Positions 8,350-18,500 of a stretch of 64,000 bases of DNA are shown piece by piece. A program made the position numbers and the translations under genes. Source of the DNA: Leuconostocaceae bacterium ESL0723. GTDB lineage: Bacteria > Bacillota > Bacilli > Lactobacillales > Lactobacillaceae. The stretch is from contig CP113928.1 of NCBI GenBank assembly GCA_029392055.1, positions 17,501 through 81,500 on the forward strand, read 5' to 3'. Every line of letters begins with the position of its first letter. Position 1 is the first letter of the stretch. The notes under the pieces are model-generated. The model searched no databases. It was not told where the DNA came from and was given only the letters and a program-made list of their open reading frames with translations.

Positions 8350-10800
8350 TTATTTGCGTAACAGCATGGCGTTAACCGCCACAATGACCGTTGATAGCGA
8401 CATAACAATCGCCCCAATCATGGGGTTTAATGTAATGCCAGCAAAGGCAAAGACGCCGGCGGCTGCTGGGATGGCAATGATGTTATAGCCAGCTCCCCAG
8501 CAAAGGTTTTCAACCTGTTTGCGGCTGGCGTGCCGGCTGAGGCTAATCAGGTCACTAATCTTAGTCAGACTAGGGGAAATCAAAACGGCATCGGCTGAAG
8601 CTTGGGCCACCTTGGTTCCGGCTCCGATGGCCACACTGAGGTTGGCCTGGGCTAGGGCTGGGGCATCATTGATACCATCTCCAATCATCATGACAGGGCC
8701 CTTGGCCTGGTATTCCTTGACCAGCTTGATCTTATCTTGAGGTGAAACCTGGGACTTAACCTCGGTGATGCTCAGTTGCTGGGCTACCCGGTTAGCCGTG
8801 GTCTGGTTGTCACCGGTCACCAAGACGGGGATGATGTGGTCGCGCTTGAGGCTGTCAATGAAGGCTTGGGCTGAATCCTTGATGGTGTCTCCCTGGGCAA
8901 TGGCGGCCAGCACCTGGCGACCATCAGTTAGGTAAGAAACCGTGGCATCACTCTTGAGAGGTTGATAATCAATGTGGTGTTCGTCTAGGTACTTATTTGA
9001 AACCAGGGCGTAATCCTGGTCCTTAATTTCACCGGTAATCCCATAGCCTGGTAGGGCTTTAACGTTCTCGGCAGTAGCGGGTGTAACCTGTTGATCCTTA
9101 GCATAGTTCAAAATTGACTGGGCCAGGGGATGACTGGATTGTTGGTCCAGACCACTCATGATGGCCAGGACCTGGTTGCGGTCAAAGTCCTGGTAAGTCG
9201 TTAGGTCCTGGACGCTGAAGTTACCATTGGTTAAGGTACCGGTTTTATCCATCAGGGCGTACTTAATGGTCTTGCTGCTAGATAGGACCGCCTGGTTATT
9301 CTTAATTAAAATACCATCCTTGGCCGCAATGGCCTTAGTCCGCTGGATAACCATTGGTACGGCCAGCCCCAGGGCGTGGGGGCAGGCAATCACCAGGGTG
9401 GTAACGGCAATGTTAATGGCATAAGAAAAACCGTTGATTGGTGTCCAGATAATCAAGGCGCCAATGGCAAAGACCAGGGCCACCCAGAACAGCCAGGAAG
9501 CCACCCGGCTGGCCAGGGTTTCTACCACTGACTTACTAGTTTGTGATGCTAGTAGGGTAGCCTGCAGCTGGCCGACAAAGCTTTGGTTACCGACCTTGTT
9601 GAGCTTGACGAGGACGGTGCCGTCGCCGTTGATGCTACCACCAATGACTGGGTCACCGACTTTTTTACTAATTAACTTACTCTCACCGGTCATCAGGGAC
9701 TCATCGACCTGGGTTTGACCGCTTTGAATTTCGCCATCGGCTGGGAAAGATTCACCGGCCTGGACTTGTACGACCATGCCGTTTTCCAACTGGCTGGCCG
9801 GCATGTCCATGAAGGTGTCGCCGTGTTTTACGTGGGCGGTATCCGGCATCAACTTCCGCAGTTCGGCGGTGGCATCACCGGCCCGCATGGTTGCAGACAT
9901 TTCAATCAAGTGGCCCAGGAGCATGATGACCGTTAAGGTCGCAAACTCCCAGAAGTAGTCCATTACGTGGGCGCCGAGGAAGGCGTTGGCCAAGAGGGCG
10001 TAAATGGAATACCAGAAGGTTACCAGCAGACCCATGCTAATCAGGCTCATCATGGCTGGCTTGTGACTTTTCAGTTCGCTCACGGCCCCGTCAAAGAAGG
10101 GCTTGGTGCCAATTAAGTAGAGAGCAATCGACAAAACGGCGGTCACCCACTGGCTACCAGGGAAGGTGATTGTGAAAGGTAAAATCATGCCCATAAAGGG
10201 AGTGATGATGACGATAATGACCATCAGACTCAGGGACCACCAGAAGCGGCGGCGCATGTCACCCATATTCATGCCGGCCATACCAGCCATGCCATGCATC
10301 CCGTGCATGCCACCCATGTCGTGACCCATGTCCATGCCACTCATATCATGACCGCCATGCTGGTCCATATCCATCCCGCCCATGTCATGGTCACCGGAAT
10401 GGTTCATGTCCATGTTGCTCATGTCATGACTGCCAGAATGAGAATGCTGCATGTTCATGCCATTCATGTCGTGGCTACCATGTTGTTCCATGTTCATGTT
10501 ACCCATGTCATGGTCGTTTTTCTGGGTACCTTGCTGGTGCTGGCCCATGTCACCGTGGTCATGATTCATGTTCATGTTGCTCATGTCATGGTGACTGTCG
10601 TGGCCCATGTCCATGCCAGCCATGTGATTGTGATGATTAGCGGAAGCATCATGGTCCGAACTGTTTTTATGGTTCATGTCCATCTGCCCGTGATGGTCAG
10701 CATCCTGGTGCTGGGCCATTTGGTCACTGCTAAGGTCGTGGACGTCTTGGGACTTTTGGTCATCCATCCCCGGCATCTGATCTATATCTTTTTTGGTCAT
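8350..10800 (-). CDS. copB: CopB-type copper-translocating P1B ATPase with Met/His-rich N-terminus
   Basis: This 816-residue membrane ATPase has all P-type landmarks: TGES actuator loop, the membrane metal site CPH ('ACPHALGLAVP'), the phosphorylation motif DKTGTLT, the P1B-specific 'SSHPLA' and the hinge 'GDGINDAPAL'. CPH rather than CPC marks the CopB-like (P1B-3) subclass that exports copper or silver from the cytoplasm. There is no CXXC heavy-metal domain. Instead about 180 N-terminal residues consist of repeats such as GMDMGHD and HDMSNMNM, which should bind Cu(I) through Met and His. RBS ggaaagg lies 8 nt before the ATG. No CopY-like operator or copZ is seen nearby. Confidence 0.92.
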   Translation of the reverse strand: MTKKDIDQMPGMDDQKSQDVHDLSSDQMAQHQDADHHGQMDMNHKNSSDHDASANHHNHMAGMDMGHDSHHDMSNMNMNHDHGDMGQHQQGTQKNDHDMGNMNMEQHGSHDMNGMNMQHSHSGSHDMSNMDMNHSGDHDMGGMDMDQHGGHDMSGMDMGHDMGGMHGMHGMAGMAGMNMGDMRRRFWWSLSLMVIIVIITPFMGMILPFTITFPGSQWVTAVLSIALYLIGTKPFFDGAVSELKSHKPAMMSLISMGLLVTFWYSIYALLANAFLGAHVMDYFWEFATLTVIMLLGHLIEMSATMRAGDATAELRKLMPDTAHVKHGDTFMDMPASQLENGMVVQVQAGESFPADGEIQSGQTQVDESLMTGESKLISKKVGDPVIGGSINGDGTVLVKLNKVGNQSFVGQLQATLLASQTSKSVVETLASRVASWLFWVALVFAIGALIIWTPINGFSYAINIAVTTLVIACPHALGLAVPMVIQRTKAIAAKDGILIKNNQAVLSSSKTIKYALMDKTGTLTNGNFSVQDLTTYQDFDRNQVLAIMSGLDQQSSHPLAQSILNYAKDQQVTPATAENVKALPGYGITGEIKDQDYALVSNKYLDEHHIDYQPLKSDATVSYLTDGRQVLAAIAQGDTIKDSAQAFIDSLKRDHIIPVLVTGDNQTTANRVAQQLSITEVKSQVSPQDKIKLVKEYQAKGPVMMIGDGINDAPALAQANLSVAIGAGTKVAQASADAVLISPSLTKISDLISLSRHASRKQVENLCWGAGYNIIAIPAAAGVFAFAGITLNPMIGAIVMSLSTVIVAVNAMLLRK
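10270..10720 (-). repeat. Met/His/Asp-rich repeats encoding the copper ATPase N-terminus
   Basis: DNA repeats built around catgtc/catgtcatg (plus strand) encode degenerate units such as HDMSGMDMGHD and HSGDHDMGGMD on the minus strand. The repeat is imperfect and in frame, so unit number could vary between strains. Confidence 0.7.
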
Positions 10801-11018
10801 TACTGTGCCTTTCCTTGCGTTAAAATTGAATTTTCCTATAAACTGGTATGGTTGATAAGTTTGGGGGTGAAAACCCGGTTAAAAACTGAACAGCCAAACC
10901 ACTAACCCATCTCTCAAAATTGATATATGGACAAGTGGTACACCAGTCCTAACAACAAGACCTAGTTTACAACGGTGACCCTTAAAACACAAATTGGTTG
11001 AAATGGTATGATAGGAAC
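10801..11018. promoter_or_regulatory. Divergent intergenic region copB / menE
   Basis: About 218 bp between divergent genes. Toward menE there is an extended -10 (TGGTATGAT, 11004-11012) that ends 6 nt before the ATG, with a weak TTAAAA at 10982. No TACANNTGTA CopY box is visible. No small gene is supported. Confidence 0.5.
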
Positions 11019-12455
11019 ATGGAAAATTGGTTAACAAAGCGGGTTAATTTAACGCCAGCGCGCCCGGCGGTCACTTTTGAAGACCAGGTTCTGACCTTTG
11101 CGGAGGTGGCTAAAAAGGCTAATGACTTGGCGGCTAAAGTCAGTCCTCTCAGTGACCAGCCGCGGATTGGCCTAGTTATTAAAAATGATTTAGCCAGTTA
11201 CCTGACCATTCTAGCTGTTTTACAAACTGGGAAAACCATTGTTTTTTTCAACCGTCGCTTGGCAGCGCCTGAAATTGACCAGCAAATCCAAGATGCCAAT
11301 CTTGACCTGGTGATTACTGATGATGACTACTCGGTTGACTTAGCTGTTAGACAACAACTAACCTTAGAGGAATTAAGGACCAATCCTGCCAACCCGGACT
11401 TTGCCCCCGTTAAAAATTATGAACCAGAAGCCATTGCCAGCGTGATGTACACCTCTGGTACTACTGGTAAGCCCAAGGGCGTCTTGCAGAGCTTTGCCAA
11501 CCATTTTTATTCAGCGATGGGGAGCGCCTTAAACCTGGGTCTCCAGGCCGATGATGCCTGGCTAACCGTGGTGCCGCTCTTTCATATTTCTGGTTTTTCA
11601 ATTATGATGCGGCAACTGCTCTATGGCATGCGGCTGGATTTGATGGCCAAGTTTGATGCCCACGCAGTCAACCAACGCCTCCTAACAAAGCCGGTAAGCC
11701 ATATTTCCGTGGTGCCGGTCATGCTTCAGGAAATGTTGGCTGATTTAAAACCAGGCCAGGTCTACCAGGATAAGTTCCGGGTCCTCTTGTTAGGGGGCGG
11801 TCCCAGTAGCAAGGCCATGCTCCAGGCGGCCCAAGACCACCAAATTCCAGTGGTGCAGTCTTATGGGATGACCGAAACCGCTTCCCAGGTAGTCGCCTTA
11901 GATCCACAAATGGCGCTGGCTAAGCTGGGTTCGGTTGGTAAGCCCCTCTTCCCGGTCAGTCTAAAATTAGTTGATGACCAGGGCCAACCCAGCCAGGTCG
12001 GCCAGGTTTGGCTACAGACTCCGACCCTAAGCCCCGGTTATTTGAACCAAGCTAAGCGCGCAACCGGGCCAGATGCCTGGTTTGACACTGGTGATTATGG
12101 TCACCTAGATGAAGATGGCTTCCTATATATAGCCGGTCGGCGCGGGGACATGATCAGTTCCGGTGGCGAAAATGTCTTTCCCCAGGAAGTGGAAGAGGTC
12201 CTCGGTCACTTCCCCGGACTTAATCAAGTCGTGGTGGTTGGACAACCGGATGCTAAGTGGGGGATGGTGCCGGTTGCTATCTTAGACCGGGATATTGATA
12301 TCAAGGACTTGCGGGCCTATGGGCGGACGCACTTAGCCCACTACAAGGCGCCCCAGCGTTTTTATTGGACTGATCACTGGCCCCGGACGGCTAGTGGCAA
12401 GATTAAGCGGCAGGCCCTCCAGGACCAGCTCAACCAGTTAAAGGAACTCAAATAA
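11019..12455 (+). CDS. menE: o-succinylbenzoate-CoA ligase (menaquinone biosynthesis)
   Basis: An ANL-superfamily adenylating enzyme of about 478 residues. Seen: the P-loop 'MYTSGTTGKPKGV', the A5 motif 'QSYGMTETAS', the A7 'FDTGDYGHLDEDGF' and the A10 lysine region 'RTASGKIKRQAL'. MenE activates o-succinylbenzoate to its CoA thioester in the cytoplasm. Identity as MenE rather than another acyl-CoA ligase is supported by the overlapping menG gene. ATG at 11019 is chosen because the -10 box at 11007-11012 would make an upstream TTG (10998) untranscribed; the message may be leaderless. It overlaps menG by one base. Confidence 0.82.
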   Translation: MENWLTKRVNLTPARPAVTFEDQVLTFAEVAKKANDLAAKVSPLSDQPRIGLVIKNDLASYLTILAVLQTGKTIVFFNRRLAAPEIDQQIQDANLDLVITDDDYSVDLAVRQQLTLEELRTNPANPDFAPVKNYEPEAIASVMYTSGTTGKPKGVLQSFANHFYSAMGSALNLGLQADDAWLTVVPLFHISGFSIMMRQLLYGMRLDLMAKFDAHAVNQRLLTKPVSHISVVPVMLQEMLADLKPGQVYQDKFRVLLLGGGPSSKAMLQAAQDHQIPVVQSYGMTETASQVVALDPQMALAKLGSVGKPLFPVSLKLVDDQGQPSQVGQVWLQTPTLSPGYLNQAKRATGPDAWFDTGDYGHLDEDGFLYIAGRRGDMISSGGENVFPQEVEEVLGHFPGLNQVVVVGQPDAKWGMVPVAILDRDIDIKDLRAYGRTHLAHYKAPQRFYWTDHWPRTASGKIKRQALQDQLNQLKELK

Positions 12456-13171
12456 TGGTACGTTCTCCTAAAAACACCAACGTGGCCGGTCTCTTTGACC
12501 ACATTGCCCCTGAATATGACAAGATGAATAACATTATCAGCCTGGGCAATCACCAGCACTGGCGCCGGCAGGTCATGGCTCAGATTCAATTACCGGCTGC
12601 CGGTCATTTTCTGGATGTTGCAACCGGCACAGCTGACTGGGCCCTGGCTTTGGCTCAGGCCAGCGACGCCAATAGTCGGGTAGTCGGCTTAGACTTTAGT
12701 GCCCAGATGCTGGCTGTCGGTCAAAAAAAGGTGGCGGCCAGTCCAGTGGCGGCCAAAATCCAGCTGGTTCAGGGGGATGCCATGCACCTACCCTTTGAGG
12801 ACCAAAGTTTTGACCTGGTGACGATTGGCTTTGGCCTGCGCAACCTGCCCGACCCTAAACAAGGTCTAATGGAAATGTACCGGGTCTTAAAGCCGGGTGG
12901 TCAGTTAATGATTTTGGAAACCTCCCAGCCCACTAATCCAATTATTAAACCCTTTTGGCGCCTCTACGTAGGTAAATTGATGCCGTGGTTTGGTCAGGTC
13001 TTTGCCCATGGTAAGGGTTCAGCCTACCAGTACCTGGATGAAACCACCGAGCACTTTATGGACTACCAGGCCCTTTCCCAGCTTTTGGCAAATCTGGGAT
13101 ATCAGGATGTAACGGTTAAGCGCTTTAGTTTTGGGGCCGCGGCGGCCCACTTTGCCCGCAAACCAGATTGA
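12455..13171 (+). CDS. menG: Demethylmenaquinone methyltransferase
   Basis: A class I SAM-dependent methyltransferase of 238 residues. It has the UbiE/MenG N-terminal signature ('VAGLFDHIAPEYDKMNNIIS'), the SAM-binding 'LDVATGTADWA' and the second signature 'TIGFGLRNLPDPKQGLMEMYRVLKPGG'. It converts demethylmenaquinone to menaquinone. The TAATG junction with menE indicates translational coupling; aaagga at 12441 serves as RBS. Only menE and menG are here, so the remaining men genes are elsewhere or the cell uses an external precursor. Confidence 0.9.
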   Translation: MVRSPKNTNVAGLFDHIAPEYDKMNNIISLGNHQHWRRQVMAQIQLPAAGHFLDVATGTADWALALAQASDANSRVVGLDFSAQMLAVGQKKVAASPVAAKIQLVQGDAMHLPFEDQSFDLVTIGFGLRNLPDPKQGLMEMYRVLKPGGQLMILETSQPTNPIIKPFWRLYVGKLMPWFGQVFAHGKGSAYQYLDETTEHFMDYQALSQLLANLGYQDVTVKRFSFGAAAAHFARKPD

Positions 13172-13188
13172 ATTTAGGAGGCCTGCTT

Positions 13189-14487
13189 ATGCAGCCTAGC
13201 GAAGCAACGGTATTAAAACATGTTAAAAACCAGGCACCCCAGTGGGCCGCCCTTTTAATTGCGACCGTGGTGGTTGGCGCGGTGGTCGGTTTGAGTTCCG
13301 CCCTCCTGTCCGAATTTTTGGGCGTGGTGGAACGCTTCTTCCTGCACTTTCACGAAAGTTTACACCAGCCTGTTGCGAGTTCGGTGCCATCGTTGCGCCG
13401 TCTGGGTGCCGTCTTTTTAGGGGGCTTAATTGCGGCTGCTGTCTGGTGGTGGCAGCGGAACCGGCTGCGGCCCTTTGTGGGCATTAAGGGCGCCTTGCAG
13501 GGGAAAACCATGCCAGTTGGCAGCACGGTGGTCAATGTTTTGACCCAGATTTTCTATGTTGGGACCGGCGGTTCGGTTGGACGGGAATTAGCGCCCCGGC
13601 AGGCCGGAGTAATGCTGGCCCAACGCTGGGAAATGCTCAGTCAAAAAATCGGCCTGGCCGAACTCAGTGATACCGACCGTAAGTTGATTTTAGCTTCGGC
13701 GGCCGGCGCTGGTTTTGCTGGGGTTTATATTGCCCCCTTTACCGGCATGCTCTTTGCCGTTGAAATGTTATTGAAAAAAATTACGGTAAAAACTGTTTCG
13801 ATTAGTCTGGTAATGTCGGTAGTAGCCATGGCGGTCGGTGCCCTGGCCAAGGGTTATGGTCCTTACTATTCTCTAGCGGACATGCACTTTTCCCACGCGA
13901 CTTGGATCCTAGTGATTTTGCTAGGACCGCTGGCCGGACTCCTCGGCGGTCTGGGCCGCCGGGCCTTCGCCTGGGCTGAAGCGTACCAAACCCAGGGTCG
14001 GGGAATTTTTTGGCAGTTGCCCCTAGCGGCCGGTCTGACCAGCTTGATTGCCATGGCCTTTCCAGCCATCATGGGTAACGGTCGGGGGATTGTGCAACTC
14101 GCCATCGACAGTCATCCGGCCGTGGTTGGTATCTTACTAGTTGGTGGACTGGCTAAGCTGGTCATGACGGTCGGGACGATTCGGGCCGGCGCAGCCGGCG
14201 GGACCTTGACTCCGGCCATTGCCCTGGGGGCAGTCGTGGGTGTGGCAGCGCTTACCCTGGTCCACCCTTGGTTTATGGCCGTGCCTTTTGGACAGGCGGC
14301 CATCTTGGGTGGGGCCTGTTTCCTAGCGGCTTCTCAACAGGCACCGCTGATGGCCATGTTGATGATGTTTGAAATTACCCACCTGGACTATTCCGCCATG
14401 ATGCCCCTTAGCCTGGGCGTTGCTCTGGCTACACTGGCTTCCCAGCTAGTAGTTGCGCCACAAGAACGGTTACGCTGGTGGGGTTAA
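13189..14487 (+). CDS. ClC-family chloride channel/transporter
   Basis: About 432 residues with ten or more hydrophobic segments. The ClC core is visible: 'GTGGSVGRELAPRQAG' (about residues 125-140) replaces the usual GREGP filter loop with GRELAP, and 'GAAGGTLTPAIALGA' matches the GxFxP region. Such proteins move Cl- or F- or exchange Cl-/H+; the departure from GREGP makes ion selectivity uncertain. The start at 13189 follows an aggagg box by 7 nt; the upstream TTG is disfavoured. It lies 17 nt after menG and may be in the same operon. Confidence 0.8.
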   Translation: MQPSEATVLKHVKNQAPQWAALLIATVVVGAVVGLSSALLSEFLGVVERFFLHFHESLHQPVASSVPSLRRLGAVFLGGLIAAAVWWWQRNRLRPFVGIKGALQGKTMPVGSTVVNVLTQIFYVGTGGSVGRELAPRQAGVMLAQRWEMLSQKIGLAELSDTDRKLILASAAGAGFAGVYIAPFTGMLFAVEMLLKKITVKTVSISLVMSVVAMAVGALAKGYGPYYSLADMHFSHATWILVILLGPLAGLLGGLGRRAFAWAEAYQTQGRGIFWQLPLAAGLTSLIAMAFPAIMGNGRGIVQLAIDSHPAVVGILLVGGLAKLVMTVGTIRAGAAGGTLTPAIALGAVVGVAALTLVHPWFMAVPFGQAAILGGACFLAASQQAPLMAMLMMFEITHLDYSAMMPLSLGVALATLASQLVVAPQERLRWWG

Positions 14488-14583
14488 ATTCGCAAACAGC
14501 GGACTAGTATTCAATTGTCTTTACGATTTTTAGTGGGCGGCTACTCGCTAAAATTACAAGTTAAATTCATCATTTGAGCCTAA

Positions 14584-14600
14584 TTTACAGCCTAATTACA
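14584..14600 (-). promoter_or_regulatory. WalR-like direct repeat overlapping a terminator
   Basis: Read on the minus strand: TGTAAT-TAGGC-TGTAAA, an exact fit to TGTWAH-N5-TGTWAH. Its left half on the plus strand also forms the left arm of the terminator hairpin at 14590-14635, so the match may be fortuitous. It lies about 130 nt upstream of the surface protein gene. Confidence 0.25.
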
Positions 14601-14635
14601 CCAAGATTAAACCTTGATGTAATTAGGCTTTTTTA
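14590..14635 (+). terminator. Rho-independent terminator after ClC gene
   Basis: GCCTAATTACA (14590-14600) pairs with TGTAATTAGGC (14618-14628), followed by six T. Confidence 0.85.
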
Positions 14636-14726
14636 ATTGAACTTTCAGACTCCTCAGTAAATAATAAGGTCAAGCGTCAGCTTGGCATAATTGACATGTT
14701 GGCCTGACGAGAGGAGGTAGACAAGA

Positions 14727-15557
14727 GTGAAAACAGATATCAAGAATTCGGTTGTACCCAAGGCGGTCTGCCCGACGGTCCTAGCTGCTTTGTTTGGGCT
14801 GTCTTTGATGACATCCACGCCAGTAAAGGCCGACGATACCAAGGATTTACAGCCCTTTAATGCGGATACTTCAGCCAGTTCATCGGCTGCTTTGCAGCCC
14901 TTTACAGCTGATAGTGGCGTGAATACCAGTGTGACCGTTACCAATGCGCAACTGGCAAGGGCTCGTGCTGCTAGTTCCAGTAAAGCGACGGTACCAGCCC
15001 AGGGCCCTGCTGTGACCCAATCAGTGCGGCCTGACACCTCAGCTAATTCAACGCAACCAGCTGCTACGGCAGCTCAACCAGTCCAGTCGCTAGCCCAAAG
15101 TGGTTTAACTAGTGGCCCCTTGCCCAGTGTGTTAACTGGTCTGGATAGCTTTAATAATCAGGCTGAAGATAGGCTAAATCAGTTTGCTGCCGCCACCCAG
15201 GGACAGGGTAAGGGCACAATTAATCCTGCTTCAGTAAACACAGATGGTTTGGTTCACTCGCAAATTGGCAGTCAGGGTGCCAAGGTTGATCAATTTTATA
15301 ATCCAGTAACCAAGTCACTGAGCCTGGTTTTGAATGGCCGGCTAGTAACGATTAATAATGGCGATTATGCCGTTGTTGTGGGAACCGATGGTAAGCGTTA
15401 CCGGGTCTTTAATCCTGGTAGTGGTAATGCGGCCGTTCAAGAGATTCCTGCGCCTGACGATCAGCCAACCAGTGGTGGGTATGATTCAGTGGCTAAGACC
15501 AATCAGGGTGTGGCTATATTAAGCCTTATTCGGATGCACCCTTCGAGAACTTCTTGA
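14727..15557 (+). CDS. Secreted repeat-domain surface protein, N-terminal part before a frameshift
   Basis: 276 residues as it stands. GTG start with gaggagg 9 nt upstream. A Sec signal peptide covers about residues 1-35 (ending near PVKADD), followed by two copies of an (L/I)QPFxAD(S/T) motif, a Ser/Ala/Thr-rich linker and one copy of a ~55-residue domain ('DQFYNPVTKSLSLVLNG ... VFNPGSGNA'). The last 15 or so residues are out of frame. Alignment to the paralogue at 19516 shows one base missing between 15509 and 15510: the paralogue's GSGY codons would be restored by one extra A. The original product ran on into the frame that ends at 19165. Either a pseudogene, a phase-variable or programmed shift, or a sequencing error. 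Confidence 0.8.
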   Translation: MKTDIKNSVVPKAVCPTVLAALFGLSLMTSTPVKADDTKDLQPFNADTSASSSAALQPFTADSGVNTSVTVTNAQLARARAASSSKATVPAQGPAVTQSVRPDTSANSTQPAATAAQPVQSLAQSGLTSGPLPSVLTGLDSFNNQAEDRLNQFAAATQGQGKGTINPASVNTDGLVHSQIGSQGAKVDQFYNPVTKSLSLVLNGRLVTINNGDYAVVVGTDGKRYRVFNPGSGNAAVQEIPAPDDQPTSGGYDSVAKTNQGVAILSLIRMHPSRTS

Positions 15558-18500
15558 CGGATGCCAGTAATTTCTTTGGTGATCAAAAAGTTACCAATAA
15601 CCAGTCAAATGGGGTAGTTGCCAATCCAAGGCACTTTTCTAATAACCTGGAGGCGGCTAACAGTCTGCGACTGACCCGTCCCATCGATAAGATGGTTTTG
15701 GGCGCGGCCCAGCTGATGGGGGATGTAAAGCAGCCAGCTAATACAAAGGGGCAAGACTCAGTTAAGCCAGCCACCTATGCCATTACCGATTTAGGTAACA
15801 ACAGTAAAAACTTAGTTAGTGGCCAGTTTAATAATCCAAATTTGGTGCACACCAACTTGGTCAATCAGGGTGTTCCGATGGAACAGTACTTTGACCCCAG
15901 TACCAAGGCGCTAAGTTTGGTCATGAACGGCCGGGCCGTGACGATTAGTGACGGCGATTACACGGTTGTGGATGGATCAAACGGCATCAAGTACATGGTC
16001 TTTAATCCAGGAACTGGCAGTGCGCTCTTACAAGATGCCAGCTTCGCAGAGCAAAAGGCCGCCGCTGACCAAACTGAAATTAGTGTTGCGAATAACTTCC
16101 TACCTAGTATCGGTGTTTCGGCAATTTTGACGGTTGATAGCGTGCTACAGGCAATTAGTAATGTCACCATTGGTGCCATTGACGCTGCTTGGACGGCACT
16201 GAACGTGGTAGGCTTTGGCATTGGAACTTTCTTTAGTGGCCTGGGCGATACTTTCTGGATTGGTGTGCCAATTCAATCTGCGGTTATGGCTTCTTTTGCG
16301 GCTCAAGTTGCCTTCCGTGAGGCATGGCGTTTGGCTGACAATGCCCGTCGTGCTGCGCTTTATAGTTTGATTGGTGGCATTGTAGGGCCTTCATATGTGG
16401 CGCAGGTAGCCAATAACTACAACACCAACCGGATTGCTAATGGTACTAAACAGGACAATGACGCAGCTCTTGCAGCTACGCGCCAACCAACCCCCCAGAT
16501 TTCGAGCCTTGGCAGCTCGGCACAGCCTTACGGCGCTGGTGGGGCTAACGACCCTGCAAAAAACACTAGCCTGAAGCCTACGACTCTGGCTAACGGTAAT
16601 ACGCCGATTAACCAGTACTTTGACCCTCAGAGCAAGGCTTTGACGCTGACCCTAAACGGGCAACAGGTCACGATTCCAAATGGAAGTGTCATCACTGTTG
16701 CGGGCCCTAATGGTCAGCAGTATCAAATTGGCAATCCGGGAACTGGTAATGCGATGTTAAACACTGGTAAGCCAGGAACGCAGCCAGGTTCGACGCCAAC
16801 ATCCACTAATCCTCAATCGAATAATGGCCAAGGGAACAATCCGATGACTAGTGAATCTAGTTCAGGAAATAGTCAGCCAAACGGTGGTATTGCGAACCCA
16901 ACTAGTAATGGTGCTGAGCCAAGTGGTAATGGAGCCAGTGGTCAGCCCAATACACCAGCTGGCAACCCCACTACACCTAGTGGTAATGCAGGAAGTCCTA
17001 GTGGACAGCCTGGATCTCCGGCCGGCAGCCTAGGGAACCCTGGCAGTTCGAACACGTCAAATGGAACTCCAGGTAATCCTAACGGTCAACCCGGCGCACC
17101 AAGTGGCACTCCCGGAGTGCCAAACGGAAATCCTGGCACATCAGCCGGGAATGGCCCACAGCCTAACGGTAGCGGGTCAAATAGTAACAATCCAGCTGGA
17201 CCTAGTGCCGGCATGCCATCTGGGAATGGCCAGGGCAGTAGCCAGTCAAACGGTAGTGCGACAACACCGAATGGCAGCAATGCCCAGCCTGGTGGTACGG
17301 GATTAAATGGTAATCCGGCTGGACCTGGTGCAAGCGGTAATGCCGGTAGCCCATCTGGAAACGGACAAAGCAGCAATCCGGCTGGCGGACCTGGTTCTGG
17401 AAATGAGCCCAATGGTGGCAATCCAACCCCAACTGGTAGCGAATCAACTGGTCAACCTGGAATGTCTGGTAGTAACCTGGGCACCCCAAGTGGCCAACCA
17501 GTGGCACCAAACGGTAATGCGGGAGCTCCCGGAGGAAATCCCGGCAACCCTGCTGGCCGACCCGGTAATCCTGGAACACCAAGTGGCCAACCAGTGGCAC
17601 CAAATGGTAACCCAGGTACTGCTGGTAGTCCTAGCACTCCAAGTGGTAATCCTGGAACGTCAAGTGGCCAACCGGTGACACCAAACGGTAACGCGGGAAC
17701 GCCTGGAGGAAATCCCGGTAACCCTGCTAGCCAACCCGGAAACTCAGGAACACCCGGTGGACAGCCAAGCACTCCAGGTGGTAATCCGGGAACGCCATCA
17801 ATTCCTGGTGGTACATCCGGCACCCCTGGCGGCAATCCTGGAACACCAAGTGGCCAACCAGTGACACCAAATGGCAACCCAGGTAACGCTGGTACTCCTG
17901 GTAACCCTAGTGGTCAGCCAAGCGCGCCGGATGGTAATTCGGTTACACCATCAACCCCAGGCGGTGTACCAGAAACTCCTAATGGTCAACCGGGTGCACC
18001 GAGTGGTACCCCTGGAACGCCAGGCGGAAATCCAAGCATCCCAAGTGGTAACCCCGCAGTACCAGGCAGTCAACCTAGCACGCCGGGCGGAATCCCCGGC
18101 ACCCCTGCTGGCCAACCAGGACTCCCAGCCAGCAACCCAGGAACACCTGGTGGACAACCAAACACCCCAGCCGGCAACCCAGGACTACCAGGCGGAAATC
18201 CAAGCGTCCCAAGTGGCAACCCCGTAATACCGGGTAGTAACCCTGGCACGCCGGGCGGAAACCCCGGAGTTCCCGCTGGCCAACCAGGAATTCCAGGCGG
18301 AAACTCAGGAACACCAGGCGGACTACCTGGCACCACAAGTGGCCAACCAGGACTACCAGGAGGCATCCCCGGTACCCCAGGTGGAACCCCTGGAATACCC
18401 GCAGTACCAGGCGGCGTAACCCCTGGCGTACCAACCATTCCAGGCGCCCCAGTTGTGCCAGGCACTCCCGGCATTCCAGCCGTACCTGGCGGTGTCCCTG

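Noticed and set aside
10294-10905. Plus-strand ORF of 203 codons opposite the copper ATPase N-terminus (His/Val/Met-rich)
   Set aside because: Antisense image of the catgtc repeats; no RBS, and the CopB frame is certain.
10801-10997. CopY operator (TACANNTGTA) between copB and menE
   Set aside because: Not found on reading both strands; only partial TACA motifs occur.
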